The position numbers were made by a program, and so were the translations under genes. A stretch of 64,000 bases of DNA from assembly GCF_000525835.1 (NCBI RefSeq), contig NZ_AODD01000009.1, forward strand, positions 62,001-126,000. The letters are read 5' to 3'. Of the stretch, positions 35,021 through 45,161 are shown piece after piece. The DNA comes from Listeria grandensis FSL F6-0971. GTDB lineage: Bacteria > Bacillota > Bacilli > Lactobacillales > Listeriaceae. Position 1 is the first letter of the stretch; each line of letters begins with the position of its first letter. The notes under the pieces are model-generated. The model worked only from the letters and a program-made list of their open reading frames with translations, was not told the DNA's origin and searched no databases.

Positions 35021-35248
35021 CTATTTTTCGTCATACTCTTTTAATTTACGGTATAATATCGAGCGATGAATACCGAGTTGTTCCGCAGCTTTTGTCACAT
35101 TTCCATTATTTCTTGCTATCGTTTTGCGAATACAGTGAACCTCTACTTCAGCCAGATACGTTTTTAGATCTTGGAACTTATCTATCTGTTCGTCATAAAA
35201 CAAATCGAGCGCAAGAGGATACGGACTATTTGAGATTATTTTCTCCAA
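35021..35248 (-). CDS. Fis-type helix-turn-helix protein
   Basis: About 75 residues. The C-terminal half is the HTH of Fis/NtrC proteins: VEVHCIRKTIARNNGNVTKAAEQLGIHRSILYRKLKEY. No AAA or receiver domain, so it is a stand-alone DNA-binding protein. A TATAAT box at 35285-35290 abuts the longest possible ATG, so translation must begin further in. TTG 35248, 9 nt after AAAGG, fits best; ATG 35254 is an alternative. Target genes unknown. Confidence 0.75.
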   Translation of the reverse strand: MEKIISNSPYPLALDLFYDEQIDKFQDLKTYLAEVEVHCIRKTIARNNGNVTKAAEQLGIHRSILYRKLKEYDEK

Positions 35249-35431
35249 ATTCATCATCCTTTCCGATTGCTCATATATGAACATATTATAACATAGATAT
35301 GCTTGAAGAAAAAATCATCGTTTTCCCGAATTTTTATTTTTCAAAGATATCAAGCAAGGAGGAAATCACGAAATATCCTATTGAGAAATCCTGATTAACA
35401 AAACGCTTATCTACCTATTTGAATTAGATAA

Positions 35432-35469
35432 AGGCGATGCCATCTTTTTCTGCGCATCGCCTCTTTTTT
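35432..35469 (+). terminator. Intrinsic terminator hairpin
   Basis: AGGCGATGC / GCATCGCCT stem, T6 on the plus strand. It abuts the stop of the minus-strand VOC gene, so it may serve that gene as a weaker minus-strand terminator. Confidence 0.7.
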
Positions 35470-35848
35470 ATGCGGTTATTTCGATCTGATTTCCTTCGCT
35501 GTCCAAAATAACACTTTCATAATAGCCATCACCGGTTGTTCGTGGGCCGCTTTCTAAAACATAGCCATCTGTTTGTAACTGCTTGGTTAGCTCATCCACG
35601 CGCTCTTTGCTACCAACTGAAAAAGCAATGTGTGCCCAACCAAGTTGCGCTTTTCCCTTCTCTTCGGTAATGTCTCGTCTATTCATAATTTCAAGACGTG
35701 CACCTGTCGGATACGTGATAAAATAAGAACAGAATCCTTTTGTTTCATTGGTGTATTTTTCATTAGCAACACCTTCAAAATAGCGTGTATAAAAATCCTT
35801 TGCTTGCTCGATATCTGCCACCCAAATAGCTACGTGTTCAATCTTCAT
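35468..35848 (-). CDS. VOC-family (glyoxalase-like) protein
   Basis: 126 residues, two beta-alpha-beta-beta-beta modules: [84 protein letters not shown]. Metal ligands His5, Glu (LEIM), His (AHIAF) and Glu (IEIT) are in the expected places, so it is likely metal-dependent, lactoylglutathione-lyase or fosfomycin-thiol-transferase-like. Overlaps the upstream membrane protein gene by 4 nt (ATGA), suggesting an operon. Confidence 0.88.
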   Translation of the reverse strand: MKIEHVAIWVADIEQAKDFYTRYFEGVANEKYTNETKGFCSYFITYPTGARLEIMNRRDITEEKGKAQLGWAHIAFSVGSKERVDELTKQLQTDGYVLESGPRTTGDGYYESVILDSEGNQIEITA

Positions 35849-36582
35849 TTTGCTCCTCCTTCTTTTGGCTGCTTTTTCTTAAATTCAAAATTGATCATCC
35901 ACGGTCTTCCTTTTTTCAAGGCCCAGTAACCGATCAACACAAAGACAAGTGAGCCGACAACATCCACTATAATATCTCCCATTGTATCTGCTAATGCCGC
36001 ACGACCTGCAAGCGGTGTCCCATTCGACAAATTATAACGCTGCATATTTAAGTTCATCAAACCGTCAAACGTGTACTCATAAATTTCCCAAAAAGCACCT
36101 AACGTGACGGCAAAGCAGAACGCAAAAACGGAAATAAAACCTGGCTTCATTTTCATCACGACATGCTTGTCATTATTCAGCAAGTTGACGAAGGAGAAAC
36201 CGATGGCACCGAGCATAGCACCACTGAATGTATGCAGAATCTTATCCCAATGCGGCACCGTAGAATAAAATTTTTGCACCGTTCCAAGATAAATAGATGC
36301 ATACAAGAAAATTAAGAATAAAATATAGACTAATCCTGGTATCTCAAATTTGAATCGGTGGGATAAAATCGTTGGTAAAAGTAGTATAATGACTCCTAAC
36401 ACACATTCAAATAGCAAGAAAATATAATCACTGCGCAATGTTACTTTTGGCTGCCCCGGCGTTTGTTCCACTGGCGCCAAGAAAATTTCAACGGTGATAA
36501 AAATCATCGAAATCCCCATTGAAACGAAAATAAAGATCGCAATCCATTGCGCGATGCTCACTCCCTTTAATTTTGTTAACAT
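35845..36582 (-). CDS. YjdF/DUF2238-like integral membrane protein
   Basis: 245 residues, about six to seven helices. Conserved polar motifs: [34 protein letters not shown] and [14 protein letters not shown], matching the YjdF/DUF2238 membrane family of unknown function (acidic and His residues within helices suggest metal or proton handling). ATG 36582 lies 9 nt after GAGGAG; the ATG 9 nt upstream overlaps the ribosome site. First gene of a pair with the VOC protein gene. Confidence 0.8.
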   Translation of the reverse strand: MLTKLKGVSIAQWIAIFIFVSMGISMIFITVEIFLAPVEQTPGQPKVTLRSDYIFLLFECVLGVIILLLPTILSHRFKFEIPGLVYILFLIFLYASIYLGTVQKFYSTVPHWDKILHTFSGAMLGAIGFSFVNLLNNDKHVVMKMKPGFISVFAFCFAVTLGAFWEIYEYTFDGLMNLNMQRYNLSNGTPLAGRAALADTMGDIIVDVVGSLVFVLIGYWALKKGRPWMINFEFKKKQPKEGGAK

Positions 36583-36648
36583 TGTTCTCATCTCCTCTTC
36601 TTACAAAAGTCTTCCTTGATCCTTTTCATTATAGCAGAGTTACATACC

Positions 36649-37539
36649 TCAACGTTGAATGGATACGCCTATGCTTTCCACATAAACCGCCGTTCCTGTA
36701 ATCTTGATCTCATATGTAGCCTCTCTTTTGTGAACGTGCACTATTACTTTGCCATCGCGACCAACCTCCGTACCTTGTTCCACCATGATATTCAGTTGAT
36801 TTTTGAAATCTGGTGAAATATACGTGGCATAATAAGCACCCATAACACCTGATGCCGTCCCTGTAACCGGATCCTCGATTGTCCCAGAAAATGGTGACGA
36901 GAAGTGGCGCGCATGCATAGTAGCTTTCGGATCTATCGTTTCTAAACAAAATGGATGCACCGAAGCCCGAGGTATTTCTTTTAATATCTCTGGAAACCTC
37001 GCATTATCTGGTTTCATTTTTTGAAAGGTTTCCCTGTTTTTAATTGGTACGAGCAGCGTCCAAACCCCAGTACTTCCATACATAATCGGCCATTCCTCAG
37101 ACAAATCATCGATCTCAATCCCTATTGCTTCGGCTAAATCCAAGTGAGAGCCTGAAAACAGCTTAAAAGCAGGTGTAGCTTGCTCCATCGTTATCTCCAG
37201 TTGCCCATGATCCAAACGCTCCGTTTTCACCGTCAAAATGCCTGCCTTAGTCTCTACCCGCATTTCACCCATTTCAGTCCAAAAATGTTGATCGTATAGC
37301 GCATAAATTGCTGCCATCGTTCCGTGTCCACACAGATTCATCTCATGTCCAGGAGTAAAATAGCGCAATCTGATATCCGCTATATCCGATTGTAGCACAA
37401 AAGCAGTCTCATTAAATCCTACTGCTTTCGCTATCTCCTGCATCTCGTCTCCAGTTAGCTTATCAGCTTCCAACAACACACCCGCCGGATTTCCCCTATT
37501 CGGCACATGACTAAACGCATCATAACGATATACTTGCAT
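36649..37539 (-). CDS. PhzF-family isomerase/epimerase
   Basis: 296 residues. Two diaminopimelate-epimerase-like halves: YRYDAFSHVPNRGNPAGVLLEADKL, catalytic Glu44 in GFNETAFVL, NLCGHGTMAAIYAL, and in the second half DPVTGTASGVMGAYYATY. Family members isomerise small metabolites; the substrate here is unknown. ATG 37539 has AAGGAGTG upstream. Divergent from the glycoside hydrolase lipoprotein gene. Confidence 0.92.
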   Translation of the reverse strand: MQVYRYDAFSHVPNRGNPAGVLLEADKLTGDEMQEIAKAVGFNETAFVLQSDIADIRLRYFTPGHEMNLCGHGTMAAIYALYDQHFWTEMGEMRVETKAGILTVKTERLDHGQLEITMEQATPAFKLFSGSHLDLAEAIGIEIDDLSEEWPIMYGSTGVWTLLVPIKNRETFQKMKPDNARFPEILKEIPRASVHPFCLETIDPKATMHARHFSSPFSGTIEDPVTGTASGVMGAYYATYISPDFKNQLNIMVEQGTEVGRDGKVIVHVHKREATYEIKITGTAVYVESIGVSIQR

Positions 37540-37659
37540 TTCCCATCACTCCTTCTCTCAAATTATAACACTATTTCCCGGGAAATATTATTATGTTGTC
37601 AAATTAACGTCACATACAGATGCTATAGTTGTCCTCGAACCAATGAAGGAGGAATGAAA

Positions 37660-39990
37660 ATGAAAAAAATGATGATCATAAGCATAGTAATGTTTCTACT
37701 CATCGGCACTGCTTGTTCACAGGACACAAGTGCCCAAACACCATCACAGATCGACAAAGAAAATAATAAACGAATCGAATATGCCCAAGGTGATTTTGAA
37801 TATGAGGTTATTCCTGAAACATTCACATTAAAAATCACAAAAGACGGCACCACAGAAACTATCGCAGAACCTCAAGCCAAACGAAAAGTGAGCAATCTCC
37901 AAAAGTCTGCCACAAAAACAAGTTGGGATTTCCCAGATGATAAGCTCCACGTTACCATCGAAAAACAAAAAAAATCACTTGCTGTCTCCATTCATTCTAC
38001 CGATCCAAAAACATCGCACTTGGAGTGGCCTCGTGTAAATGCGCCAACCTACACACTTCCAATCTCAGAAGGAAAACAAATCCCTCAAAACGATGTGGCT
38101 TGGAAAAAATACTTCACCTCAGATAATGAGCAGACGATGAATGAATATTTCTCAATGAAATTTTTCACATTAAATAAAAAGAATTTCGCTGTATCTTATG
38201 TTATGCCAGATACATTCAATAATGATATTTTATTCCACACAGACCCAGCTATTCAGTTTAGCATCAAGCACACATTTTCTTCCGTAAACAAGGAAAAAAA
38301 CTATAACTATCAAATTTTTGTTACGGATAACAATCCTGTAGCAATCGCCAAAAATTATCAAAATTATATCAAGGACCACCACCAGTTCACCACACTTGCT
38401 GAAAAAGAAAAGCAAAATCCAGAAATCAAAAAACTATACGGCGCACCGCACGCTTATCTTTGGAACAGCCGCGTGTTGACCGCTGATGATATGCATTGGA
38501 ATACATTAAAGAGTGCCATCAATGATCCACTTTTCGAATGGATTGGCGATTTACTTGACAAATACGGTGATGATGGCGCAAAAGAGTATCGAACCGTAAT
38601 AACCAATATAAAAAACGGGGAGCTCTATGCCTATGAAAAAAATATGATCTTAAATTCTCTCCAATATACTTTACAAATGAAGCAACTTTACAATCCTGAT
38701 ATCTTTAAAAATCCTGATGCAACCGCGGCAAAGTACATTGATAAGGGGATAAAAAACCTGAACGAGCAAGAACTTTACGATTTAAACAAACATCTGGTCG
38801 CTAACCAAATAACGGACCTTACTACACCAATAAATGAATGGGGACAATCTAATTCCAAGGATATCATTGCTTCCATGCAACAAGCAGGAATTAAAAACGC
38901 CTGGATTGGCCTTCCAAACTGGGTGAACGGCTTGATGAATCCGGCGTTTGTGGATGCTACCAAAAAAGCAGGATATCTCGTTGGACCATACGATTCCTAT
39001 CAGTCTATTCAGCAAAATGCGAGCATCGATTGGAACACTGCCTCCTTCCCAGATCCGACACTTTACGAAGATGCAACAGTTGAAAATGAGCAAGGCAAAA
39101 AGCTCACTGGTTTCCTCGGAAAAGGTCGCAAACTTAATCCCACGCTTGTTTTTAATGCCGTGAAAACGCGCGTTGACGGTATTTTAGCAGGCGGTATTGG
39201 TTTTAATTCATGGTTTATGGACGTCGATGCTGCCGGTGAGCTCCACGATGACTTCGCAAAAGCGCATCCAACTACGCAAAAAGAAGATGCTGCAGCTCGA
39301 ATGAAACGACTCGATTTTCTAACTAAAAAAGGACTCGTTGTTGGTTCAGAAGGCGGCAATGATTACGCTGCCTCCGATATCGCTTTTGCCCATGGATTGG
39401 AAACACCTGTTATTAAATGGGATGACCCTGATATGCGAGAAAATGAAGATAGTCCGTACTTTATCGGGAAATATGCTTCAATGGATGGCTCCATTCCGAC
39501 ACGCTATAGCAAAATTGTCCCAATAAAAGACGAATACAAGCCGATTTATACGAGTCTAGTTTATTCCCTACCACTTTTCAAATTGGTGTATAATCGTTCA
39601 GTCATTAGTACGCATCACTGGGAATGGGATAGTTACAAAATAAAAGGACAAACAGGCGAGCGTCGTCTCAAGGAATATTTATACAACACACCGCCCCTCT
39701 TCCATCTCGATGAAGCGAATTGGAAACTTCACGGCGCTGATATTGCCGCGAATATGAAAAACTGGACACCATTTCAAAAAGAAGCCTTGCAACACGAAAT
39801 GTCGAACTTCCAAACACTCGATCAAGATCGTCTCGTTCAAAAAACAGAATTTGGTTCTAGGCTTCAAGTCATCGCCAACTTTTCTAATAAAGACTTTCAA
39901 GCAGACAAGTTAAAAATACCAGCACACACCGCGGTGATTCTTCAAAACGGCAAAAAAACACTCATTTCAACGGATACTCTCGATAAATAA
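37660..39990 (+). CDS. Secreted lipoprotein, GH101-like glycoside hydrolase
   Basis: 776 residues. Signal MKKMMIISIVMFLLIGTAC with a lipobox-like GTAC (imperfect). N-terminal beta-sandwich (to about 260), then a TIM-barrel-like region with IKNAWIGLPNWVNGL, VGPYDSYQSIQ, FNSWFMDVDAAGE (Asp521) and LVVGSEGGNDYAASDIAFAHG (Glu564), resembling nucleophile and acid/base strands of GH101-type enzymes. A small C-terminal beta domain follows. Probably cleaves glycans at the cell surface; specificity unknown. ATG 37660 was chosen because AAGGAGG lies 7 nt upstream and the signal peptide begins there. The long upstream frame is spurious. Confidence 0.75.
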   Translation: MKKMMIISIVMFLLIGTACSQDTSAQTPSQIDKENNKRIEYAQGDFEYEVIPETFTLKITKDGTTETIAEPQAKRKVSNLQKSATKTSWDFPDDKLHVTIEKQKKSLAVSIHSTDPKTSHLEWPRVNAPTYTLPISEGKQIPQNDVAWKKYFTSDNEQTMNEYFSMKFFTLNKKNFAVSYVMPDTFNNDILFHTDPAIQFSIKHTFSSVNKEKNYNYQIFVTDNNPVAIAKNYQNYIKDHHQFTTLAEKEKQNPEIKKLYGAPHAYLWNSRVLTADDMHWNTLKSAINDPLFEWIGDLLDKYGDDGAKEYRTVITNIKNGELYAYEKNMILNSLQYTLQMKQLYNPDIFKNPDATAAKYIDKGIKNLNEQELYDLNKHLVANQITDLTTPINEWGQSNSKDIIASMQQAGIKNAWIGLPNWVNGLMNPAFVDATKKAGYLVGPYDSYQSIQQNASIDWNTASFPDPTLYEDATVENEQGKKLTGFLGKGRKLNPTLVFNAVKTRVDGILAGGIGFNSWFMDVDAAGELHDDFAKAHPTTQKEDAAARMKRLDFLTKKGLVVGSEGGNDYAASDIAFAHGLETPVIKWDDPDMRENEDSPYFIGKYASMDGSIPTRYSKIVPIKDEYKPIYTSLVYSLPLFKLVYNRSVISTHHWEWDSYKIKGQTGERRLKEYLYNTPPLFHLDEANWKLHGADIAANMKNWTPFQKEALQHEMSNFQTLDQDRLVQKTEFGSRLQVIANFSNKDFQADKLKIPAHTAVILQNGKKTLISTDTLDK

Positions 39991-39998
39991 ACACTGAA

Positions 39999-40026
39999 AA
40001 AGACTGGGAGTTATTCTCCCAGTCTT
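39999..40026 (+). terminator. Intrinsic terminator of the GH lipoprotein gene
   Basis: AAGACTGGGAG / CTCCCAGTCTT perfect arms with a TTATT loop; the T-run is short. Confidence 0.85.
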
Positions 40027-40049
40027 TGCTTGTACATCTTCGCCAGCAG

Positions 40050-40232
40050 TTACTTATCCATGAGCTCCTGCAATTCTCTTTGTCTCTCCTTAAACATATC
40101 GATCGTTTTTTGCAATCGTTGCTGTTGCTCTTCCGTTTGCGCACGCATCTGATCGATAACTACTTGGAAAGCCTCCGCGCATTCGCTCCACGTTGTATCT
40201 TTATTGCCATTCTCTAATGCATCCCGTTGCAT
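40050..40232 (-). CDS. Small coiled-coil protein, unknown function
   Basis: 60 residues, charged and helical (QMRAQTEEQQQRLQKTIDMFKERQRELQELMDK with Leu/Ile heptads). ATG 40232 follows AAAGGTG by 8 nt. No membrane segment. It resembles other short Listeria coiled-coil proteins but I cannot name it. Confidence 0.6.
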   Translation of the reverse strand: MQRDALENGNKDTTWSECAEAFQVVIDQMRAQTEEQQQRLQKTIDMFKERQRELQELMDK

Positions 40233-40345
40233 ATTAACAGCACCTTTCTTTATTTCATTTTTATTATATCTATACTACCTTATAATTATAACAAAATATG
40301 TATGAATTAGCCAAGGAAAATAATCAATTATAGCAAAATAAACAC

Positions 40346-40387
40346 AAAAAGACGCTACTCCCTCATTTTGAAGCGTAGCGTTTTTTT
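40346..40387. terminator. Intrinsic terminator of the yjeM-like gene
   Basis: ACGCTAC / GTAGCGT stem with T4-T7 on either side, directly after the stop at 40392 on the minus strand. Confidence 0.75.
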
Positions 40388-40391
40388 CGAT

Positions 40392-41888
40392 TTATCGGTT
40401 ATTTTTTGTTCTGTATAGATAGGATTCATATAAAAGGTAAGCAACAAGAGCAAAAACAACAGGACCCGCAATCATCCAAATCGTGCTACTATAGTCACCT
40501 TGAAGAGATGGGTTGATAATCGTAAAGATATTTGCAAACCCAACAACAATCAATACAACAGCAGTTCCCAAATATGTTTGCCATTTCTTTTTATAAATCA
40601 CAAATTCTCTTGTTAGGCCTTGCTTCGCCTTAAAGAATGGGAAGGCAAACGCTAAGAATAAGTAAGGCAATGTCATCGAAACATTTGCCATCAGTGTTAA
40701 TTTATTATAAAAAGCAGAAGCATTATCGCCACCAAATGAGGCTAAAAGAATGATAATAGTTACGGCTAAGGCCTGCATCCACATTGCGAATTCCGGCATA
40801 TTCGCCTTATTCATCTGTGTCATTTTTTTCGGCCAAACTTTAGCAGGTGTCCCTTGAATCAACGTTTTCAGAGGTGAGTAGATCAAGGTGAAAAATGCGC
40901 CCGTATAGGCTAGGAACATCGATAACCCAGTGATTCTAGCAAACCAGGTGCCAATAGAAGCAGCGGCAGTTGTACTCACTTGAAGCGCATTCCCGAGCTC
41001 AAAACCAAGGTTATACATCAATACATATGTGATATTTCCAAGGTTCGTTGTTTTACCACTAAGTACTTGTAGCCAATTCGCACTCACGCCCCAAAGGAAA
41101 ATCCCAAGCGCGTAACCAACCGAGATAATAATCGCCGAAATAATAACCCCTTTTGGAAAATTCTTCTCTGGATTTTTCGTCTGATCCACAAGTCCTCCAA
41201 CCGCCTCAATTCCACCATATGCAAAAATCGCAAAAACAACAAACGAAAGCGTTGCAAGTGGCGTCACATAAGACGGATTAGGTGATTCAACAAAAGAGGT
41301 CCAGCCAGTAATCGGCTGTGCAAATTCCCCACCGTTCAGGAAAATAATCAGCAAACTTACGAGTAGAAGCACAACATTCAAGCCGGTAACCGCAATCCCT
41401 CCAACCGCCGTTACCTTCGAAATCTGTTTCAAACCACGCGACGCAAAGAATGTGATAGCAAGCATCCAAATAATTGCCAGAATACCGACTGTCTGAGTTG
41501 ATGTTAATGAAAATAGGCGCCATTCTTGCGTCTTATCTCCACCAAAAATGAATGTTGAGAGCGGAATCCACACTTTGGAAGATGTACTCACCATCCAGAT
41601 TACATAGGAAGCAAACCACATAAAAGTCCCAATAAAAGCAAACCGTGGCCCCACACTATCATTCATCCATGAGAAAATACCACCTTGTTCTTTTTTGTAT
41701 GTCGAACCAAATTCCGCCATCATCAAAGCGTACGGAATAAAAAAACAAATCGCGGATAAAATATACCATGGAATCGCGCCGTAGCCCATCAGATAGAACG
41801 CGGATGGACTGTTTGCAAATCCAAATACCGAAGTAAAAATCATCAGTATAAGCCCTATCAATGTTAATTTTTTCACTTGTGTTGTCAT
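40392..41888 (-). CDS. yjeM: YjeM-type amino acid/GABA antiporter family transporter (APC superfamily)
   Basis: 498 residues, about 12 to 13 helices. N-terminal APC motif LILMIFTSVFGFANSPSAFYLMGYGAIPWYILS, FIPYALMMAEFGSTYKKEQGGIFSWMNDSVG and FAIFAYGGIEAVGGLVDQTKNPEKNFPKG. These segments match the glutamate/GABA antiporter group, YjeM branch. Substrate is not established. ATG 41888 follows TTGGAGGATACAT; the upstream frame is unsupported. Gap 41889-42182 contains no gene. Confidence 0.88.
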   Translation of the reverse strand: MTTQVKKLTLIGLILMIFTSVFGFANSPSAFYLMGYGAIPWYILSAICFFIPYALMMAEFGSTYKKEQGGIFSWMNDSVGPRFAFIGTFMWFASYVIWMVSTSSKVWIPLSTFIFGGDKTQEWRLFSLTSTQTVGILAIIWMLAITFFASRGLKQISKVTAVGGIAVTGLNVVLLLVSLLIIFLNGGEFAQPITGWTSFVESPNPSYVTPLATLSFVVFAIFAYGGIEAVGGLVDQTKNPEKNFPKGVIISAIIISVGYALGIFLWGVSANWLQVLSGKTTNLGNITYVLMYNLGFELGNALQVSTTAAASIGTWFARITGLSMFLAYTGAFFTLIYSPLKTLIQGTPAKVWPKKMTQMNKANMPEFAMWMQALAVTIIILLASFGGDNASAFYNKLTLMANVSMTLPYLFLAFAFPFFKAKQGLTREFVIYKKKWQTYLGTAVVLIVVGFANIFTIINPSLQGDYSSTIWMIAGPVVFALVAYLLYESYLYRTKNNR

Positions 41889-42182
41889 ATGTATCCTCCA
41901 ATTTTTTATTTTGAAACTGCTATCGTGATAAAATATCATTAAAAACGTAATTAAGTCTACTTTTATCTGATAATTAAATTAAAATAGATCGACTCTTTAA
42001 CCTCCGACCAATCTACAAAAGAAAGTAAAACTTGTATAGCAAAAGGATTATACCATACATTCGTTTATCGGGTCATCCATTTATATGCCTATTTTGTTGT
42101 TATTTTTACATGTTCGATGATACGTTGCATAATTTCGTGCCCATAACTAACTTCACATGACAAGTGATGCATCTCCTACAAC

Positions 42183-42230
42183 AAATCGGTCGATCACCAT
42201 AATTTCATTCTACTGGCGATCGACCGATTT
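42183..42230. terminator. Long-stem terminator downstream of cls
   Basis: Perfect 13-base arms AAATCGGTCGATC / GATCGACCGATTT with a 22-nt loop, immediately after the cls stop at 42236 on the minus strand. T-rich on the plus side. Confidence 0.75.
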
Positions 42231-42235
42231 TAATT

Positions 42236-43759
42236 TTATAAGATTGGGGACAGTAGACTCGCTAATGTCTCCTTCATCCGTTGTGTTCTTGATTTGGCTT
42301 TCATATCAGCTTCAGTGAATAGATGACTCTCAAGAAAATCTGCATTGAAATCTCGTTCTATCTGCACAATAGCTTCACTGCGATCATACAAAAATACCAT
42401 TAATTCATGATTTAAACGGAAACTACGAATATCAAAATTAGCTGTCCCTACTGCTGCACGTTCACCGTCAACAAGCATTACCTTCGCATGGATAAAGGAA
42501 TCGTCACGATACGAATACATTTTTGCTCCTGCATCAATCATGGTCTGGATGTAGGCATTACTTCCATTGAAGGACACGCCTCGGTCACCCTTACCTGGGA
42601 CGATAACGCGAACGTCAATGCCGCTCATGGAAATACGCCGAATAACAGCAAGTGATTCTTCATCTGGTACAAAATAAGGGCTGGCAATCCAGACGGACTT
42701 CTTGGCTGAACTCATTAAATCAAGCATGGCATCACGCACCCACTTCTCTTTGTCATACGGCCCGCCATAAACGATCTGAATCCAATCATCTGCATCTGTT
42801 GCTGGTTGTGCATTAAGATAGCGTGCAATTCCAGCTTCACTAATAAACTCATCCGCACTACCATCATAGTTCTCCATATAGACCCAGTCAAACAGAAAAG
42901 ATTCTTGTAACTCGATGACACCGGTACCTTCAATTTGCATATGAGTATCACGCCAAATCTCAAAGTCAGGTGTATTGCTGCGGTATTCCTCGCCAACATT
43001 AAGTCCGCCTGTAAAGCCAATTTTTCCGTCAATAACAATCATTTTACGATGGTTCCGCAGGTTGGCTGTACGCGCAATCCAAATCGAACGCACTGGATCA
43101 TATGCATAAACCGATGCACCAGCCTTTTTTAGCGGCTCCAAAAATTCGTCTTTCAAGTGCGCCGATCCCATACCATCAAACATAAAACGAACCGTCACAC
43201 CAGCCTTCGCTTTCTCGATCAGGATATCTCGTATTTCCGTCGAAATTTCATCTTGCCGATAAATGTAATACTGCATGTGGATATGATCCTTTGCTTCGCG
43301 CAAGGCGGCTAAAATAGCTGGAAATGTTTCCGAACCATTTGTTAATATCTTGACTTTATTCCCATTCATCGGCCGAATATCAGTTAATGCATAGAGGCTC
43401 TTTGAAAGTTCCGGCAACTCTTTTTCCGATTGGTGGATCGGCAAATTATGTATCGCCTCAATAAGTTTCTCTTTTTCTTTGATTTGATTTGACGAAAAGA
43501 TACGATTTTGTGGGTTTCTACCGAAGAATAAATAGAGTACAACACCAAAGGTCGGCAAAACGAACACAACGGCTACCCAAGCAATTTTGGATGTAGTATT
43601 GCGCTGATCCCAGAGTAGTAGGCGCACCGCAATCACGACTCCGGCGATTTCCGCACTAATGGTTGCGATCGTTAAAATAAAACCTGACCAAGTGAATAGA
43701 AACCAACCTACAAAGGCAAATAAGACTAAAATAACAATAAACTGGATTAATTTTTGCAT
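42236..43759 (-). CDS. cls: Cardiolipin synthase (phospholipase D superfamily)
   Basis: 507 residues. Two N-terminal membrane helices, a linker, then two HKD motifs: HRKMIVIDGKIGFTGGLN and HAKVMLVDGERAAVGTANFD. Conserved GGLNVGEEYRS and SPYFVPDEESL segments. Makes cardiolipin from two phosphatidylglycerols at the membrane. ATG 43759 has AAGGGAGC upstream. Single gene with a long-stem terminator. Confidence 0.95.
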   Translation of the reverse strand: MQKLIQFIVILVLFAFVGWFLFTWSGFILTIATISAEIAGVVIAVRLLLWDQRNTTSKIAWVAVVFVLPTFGVVLYLFFGRNPQNRIFSSNQIKEKEKLIEAIHNLPIHQSEKELPELSKSLYALTDIRPMNGNKVKILTNGSETFPAILAALREAKDHIHMQYYIYRQDEISTEIRDILIEKAKAGVTVRFMFDGMGSAHLKDEFLEPLKKAGASVYAYDPVRSIWIARTANLRNHRKMIVIDGKIGFTGGLNVGEEYRSNTPDFEIWRDTHMQIEGTGVIELQESFLFDWVYMENYDGSADEFISEAGIARYLNAQPATDADDWIQIVYGGPYDKEKWVRDAMLDLMSSAKKSVWIASPYFVPDEESLAVIRRISMSGIDVRVIVPGKGDRGVSFNGSNAYIQTMIDAGAKMYSYRDDSFIHAKVMLVDGERAAVGTANFDIRSFRLNHELMVFLYDRSEAIVQIERDFNADFLESHLFTEADMKAKSRTQRMKETLASLLSPIL

Positions 43760-43869
43760 ATTATGGCTCCCTTTTCTTATTTCTGCTTTTATTATACATC
43801 GAATACTTACCTTTGTCCTCTTCTATCAAAAACGGCCGCGCCTAGTTCTACCGAGCGCGACACATTTTA

Positions 43870-44979
43870 TTAATATTTCCAAAGCTTGAATTTCCCAGCA
43901 TCGTGCAAGTCTTTGATAATAACCGTCACAATTGGTGCCATGATGAGCCCGATAATGCCGAACAGTTGGAGCCCGATGTAAAGTGTAAATAGAGCCACAA
44001 CTGGATTTAAGCCTAGTTTTGTACCGAGGATTTTTGGCTCGATAATATTTCGAATGACAGTAATCACGCCGTACAAGATAAGTAGCTCAATCCCAAAAGC
44101 AAAATTGCCGTTGATCATGGTGATCAGAACCCACGGAATCATGATGCCGCCTGTACCAAATACCGGGATCATATCAAAAACAGAAATCCCAAGCGCAATC
44201 CAAATCGCATTTGGCACACCGAGAATGGTAAGTCCGATGAAAAGCTCCACACAAGTAATTCCCGCGATAATAAGATAAGCTTTTACGTACTCAACCGTCG
44301 TAGTTTTGAAATGCTTATGCACATTTTGCACCGTTTCATTCACGCGATCTGGCAACTGCTTACGCATAAACGCTCCAACCTTATCAAAATCCCACACGAT
44401 GAAAAAGGAAAATAACATACTGAAGGAAAAGAAGATAAAAATACTTGGCAAAGAAAGCGTTACAGAACCGACCCAGCTCGCGATACTTCCCGAAAGCGAA
44501 AGCGCAAATCGCCCAATTTTGGCGATGACAGCATGGAACACATCCGTATACTGTTTCAAAAGATCAGGCGCAATATTCTCAATCCAGTCGGCACCCCAAT
44601 CTTCAATTTTTTGCAATGCCGGTAAAACATCATTTTGATAATGACCTGGAATACTGCTAATCGAGCTACCGAGTAATTTGAACAACTCGAGCAATCCAAG
44701 AAAAAGCAGTCCACTGAGGATCGTGTAGAAAAGTAACATCACGATAAGTCCCCAAGCCTTGCGATTCCGCCATTTTGTTTTCCGTGCGAGTAACCTTGTC
44801 AGCGGCATACACATCCAAGCCAGCCCAAACCCGATCAAAAACGGATAAGTAAGCGGCAAAACATACTTTATAAACAGAAAAATAATAACAACAATACTAG
44901 CAATATACAAAAAGCGAATCAAAAACCGTTTCTGCTTCTCTAAATCCGGTTTCTGAGCGCTCTCCCGTTCCTCATCCAA
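43870..44979 (-). CDS. AI-2E family (YtvI/PerM-like) membrane permease
   Basis: 369 residues, about seven to eight helices. Characteristic segments: YVLPLTYPFLIGFGLAWMCMPL, a central amphipathic region (GSSISSIPGHYQNDVLPALQKIEDWG), GVPNAIWIALGISVFDMIPVFGTGGIMIPW and EPKILGTKLGLNPVVALFTLYIGLQLFGIIGLIMAP. The last two match the AI-2E transporter family; the transported species is unknown. TTG 44979, 7 nt after GGAGG, was preferred to GTG 44985, which directly abuts the site. Confidence 0.87.
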   Translation of the reverse strand: MDEERESAQKPDLEKQKRFLIRFLYIASIVVIIFLFIKYVLPLTYPFLIGFGLAWMCMPLTRLLARKTKWRNRKAWGLIVMLLFYTILSGLLFLGLLELFKLLGSSISSIPGHYQNDVLPALQKIEDWGADWIENIAPDLLKQYTDVFHAVIAKIGRFALSLSGSIASWVGSVTLSLPSIFIFFSFSMLFSFFIVWDFDKVGAFMRKQLPDRVNETVQNVHKHFKTTTVEYVKAYLIIAGITCVELFIGLTILGVPNAIWIALGISVFDMIPVFGTGGIMIPWVLITMINGNFAFGIELLILYGVITVIRNIIEPKILGTKLGLNPVVALFTLYIGLQLFGIIGLIMAPIVTVIIKDLHDAGKFKLWKY

Positions 44980-45161
44980 AAACACCCCTCCGTTCTATTC
45001 CAATGCTATGAGCCAATATGTACTCCAAACCTCATCGGAAGCGAGAAAGCATCAGTTCCTGGGCAAAAGCGAGCACCGAAGCGGCACGTACGGGGTTGTA
45101 CATGAGCATCGGAGCACAGCTTTTAACGACAGAAATGAGGCCTTCTCGCCCCGGTGAAAGA

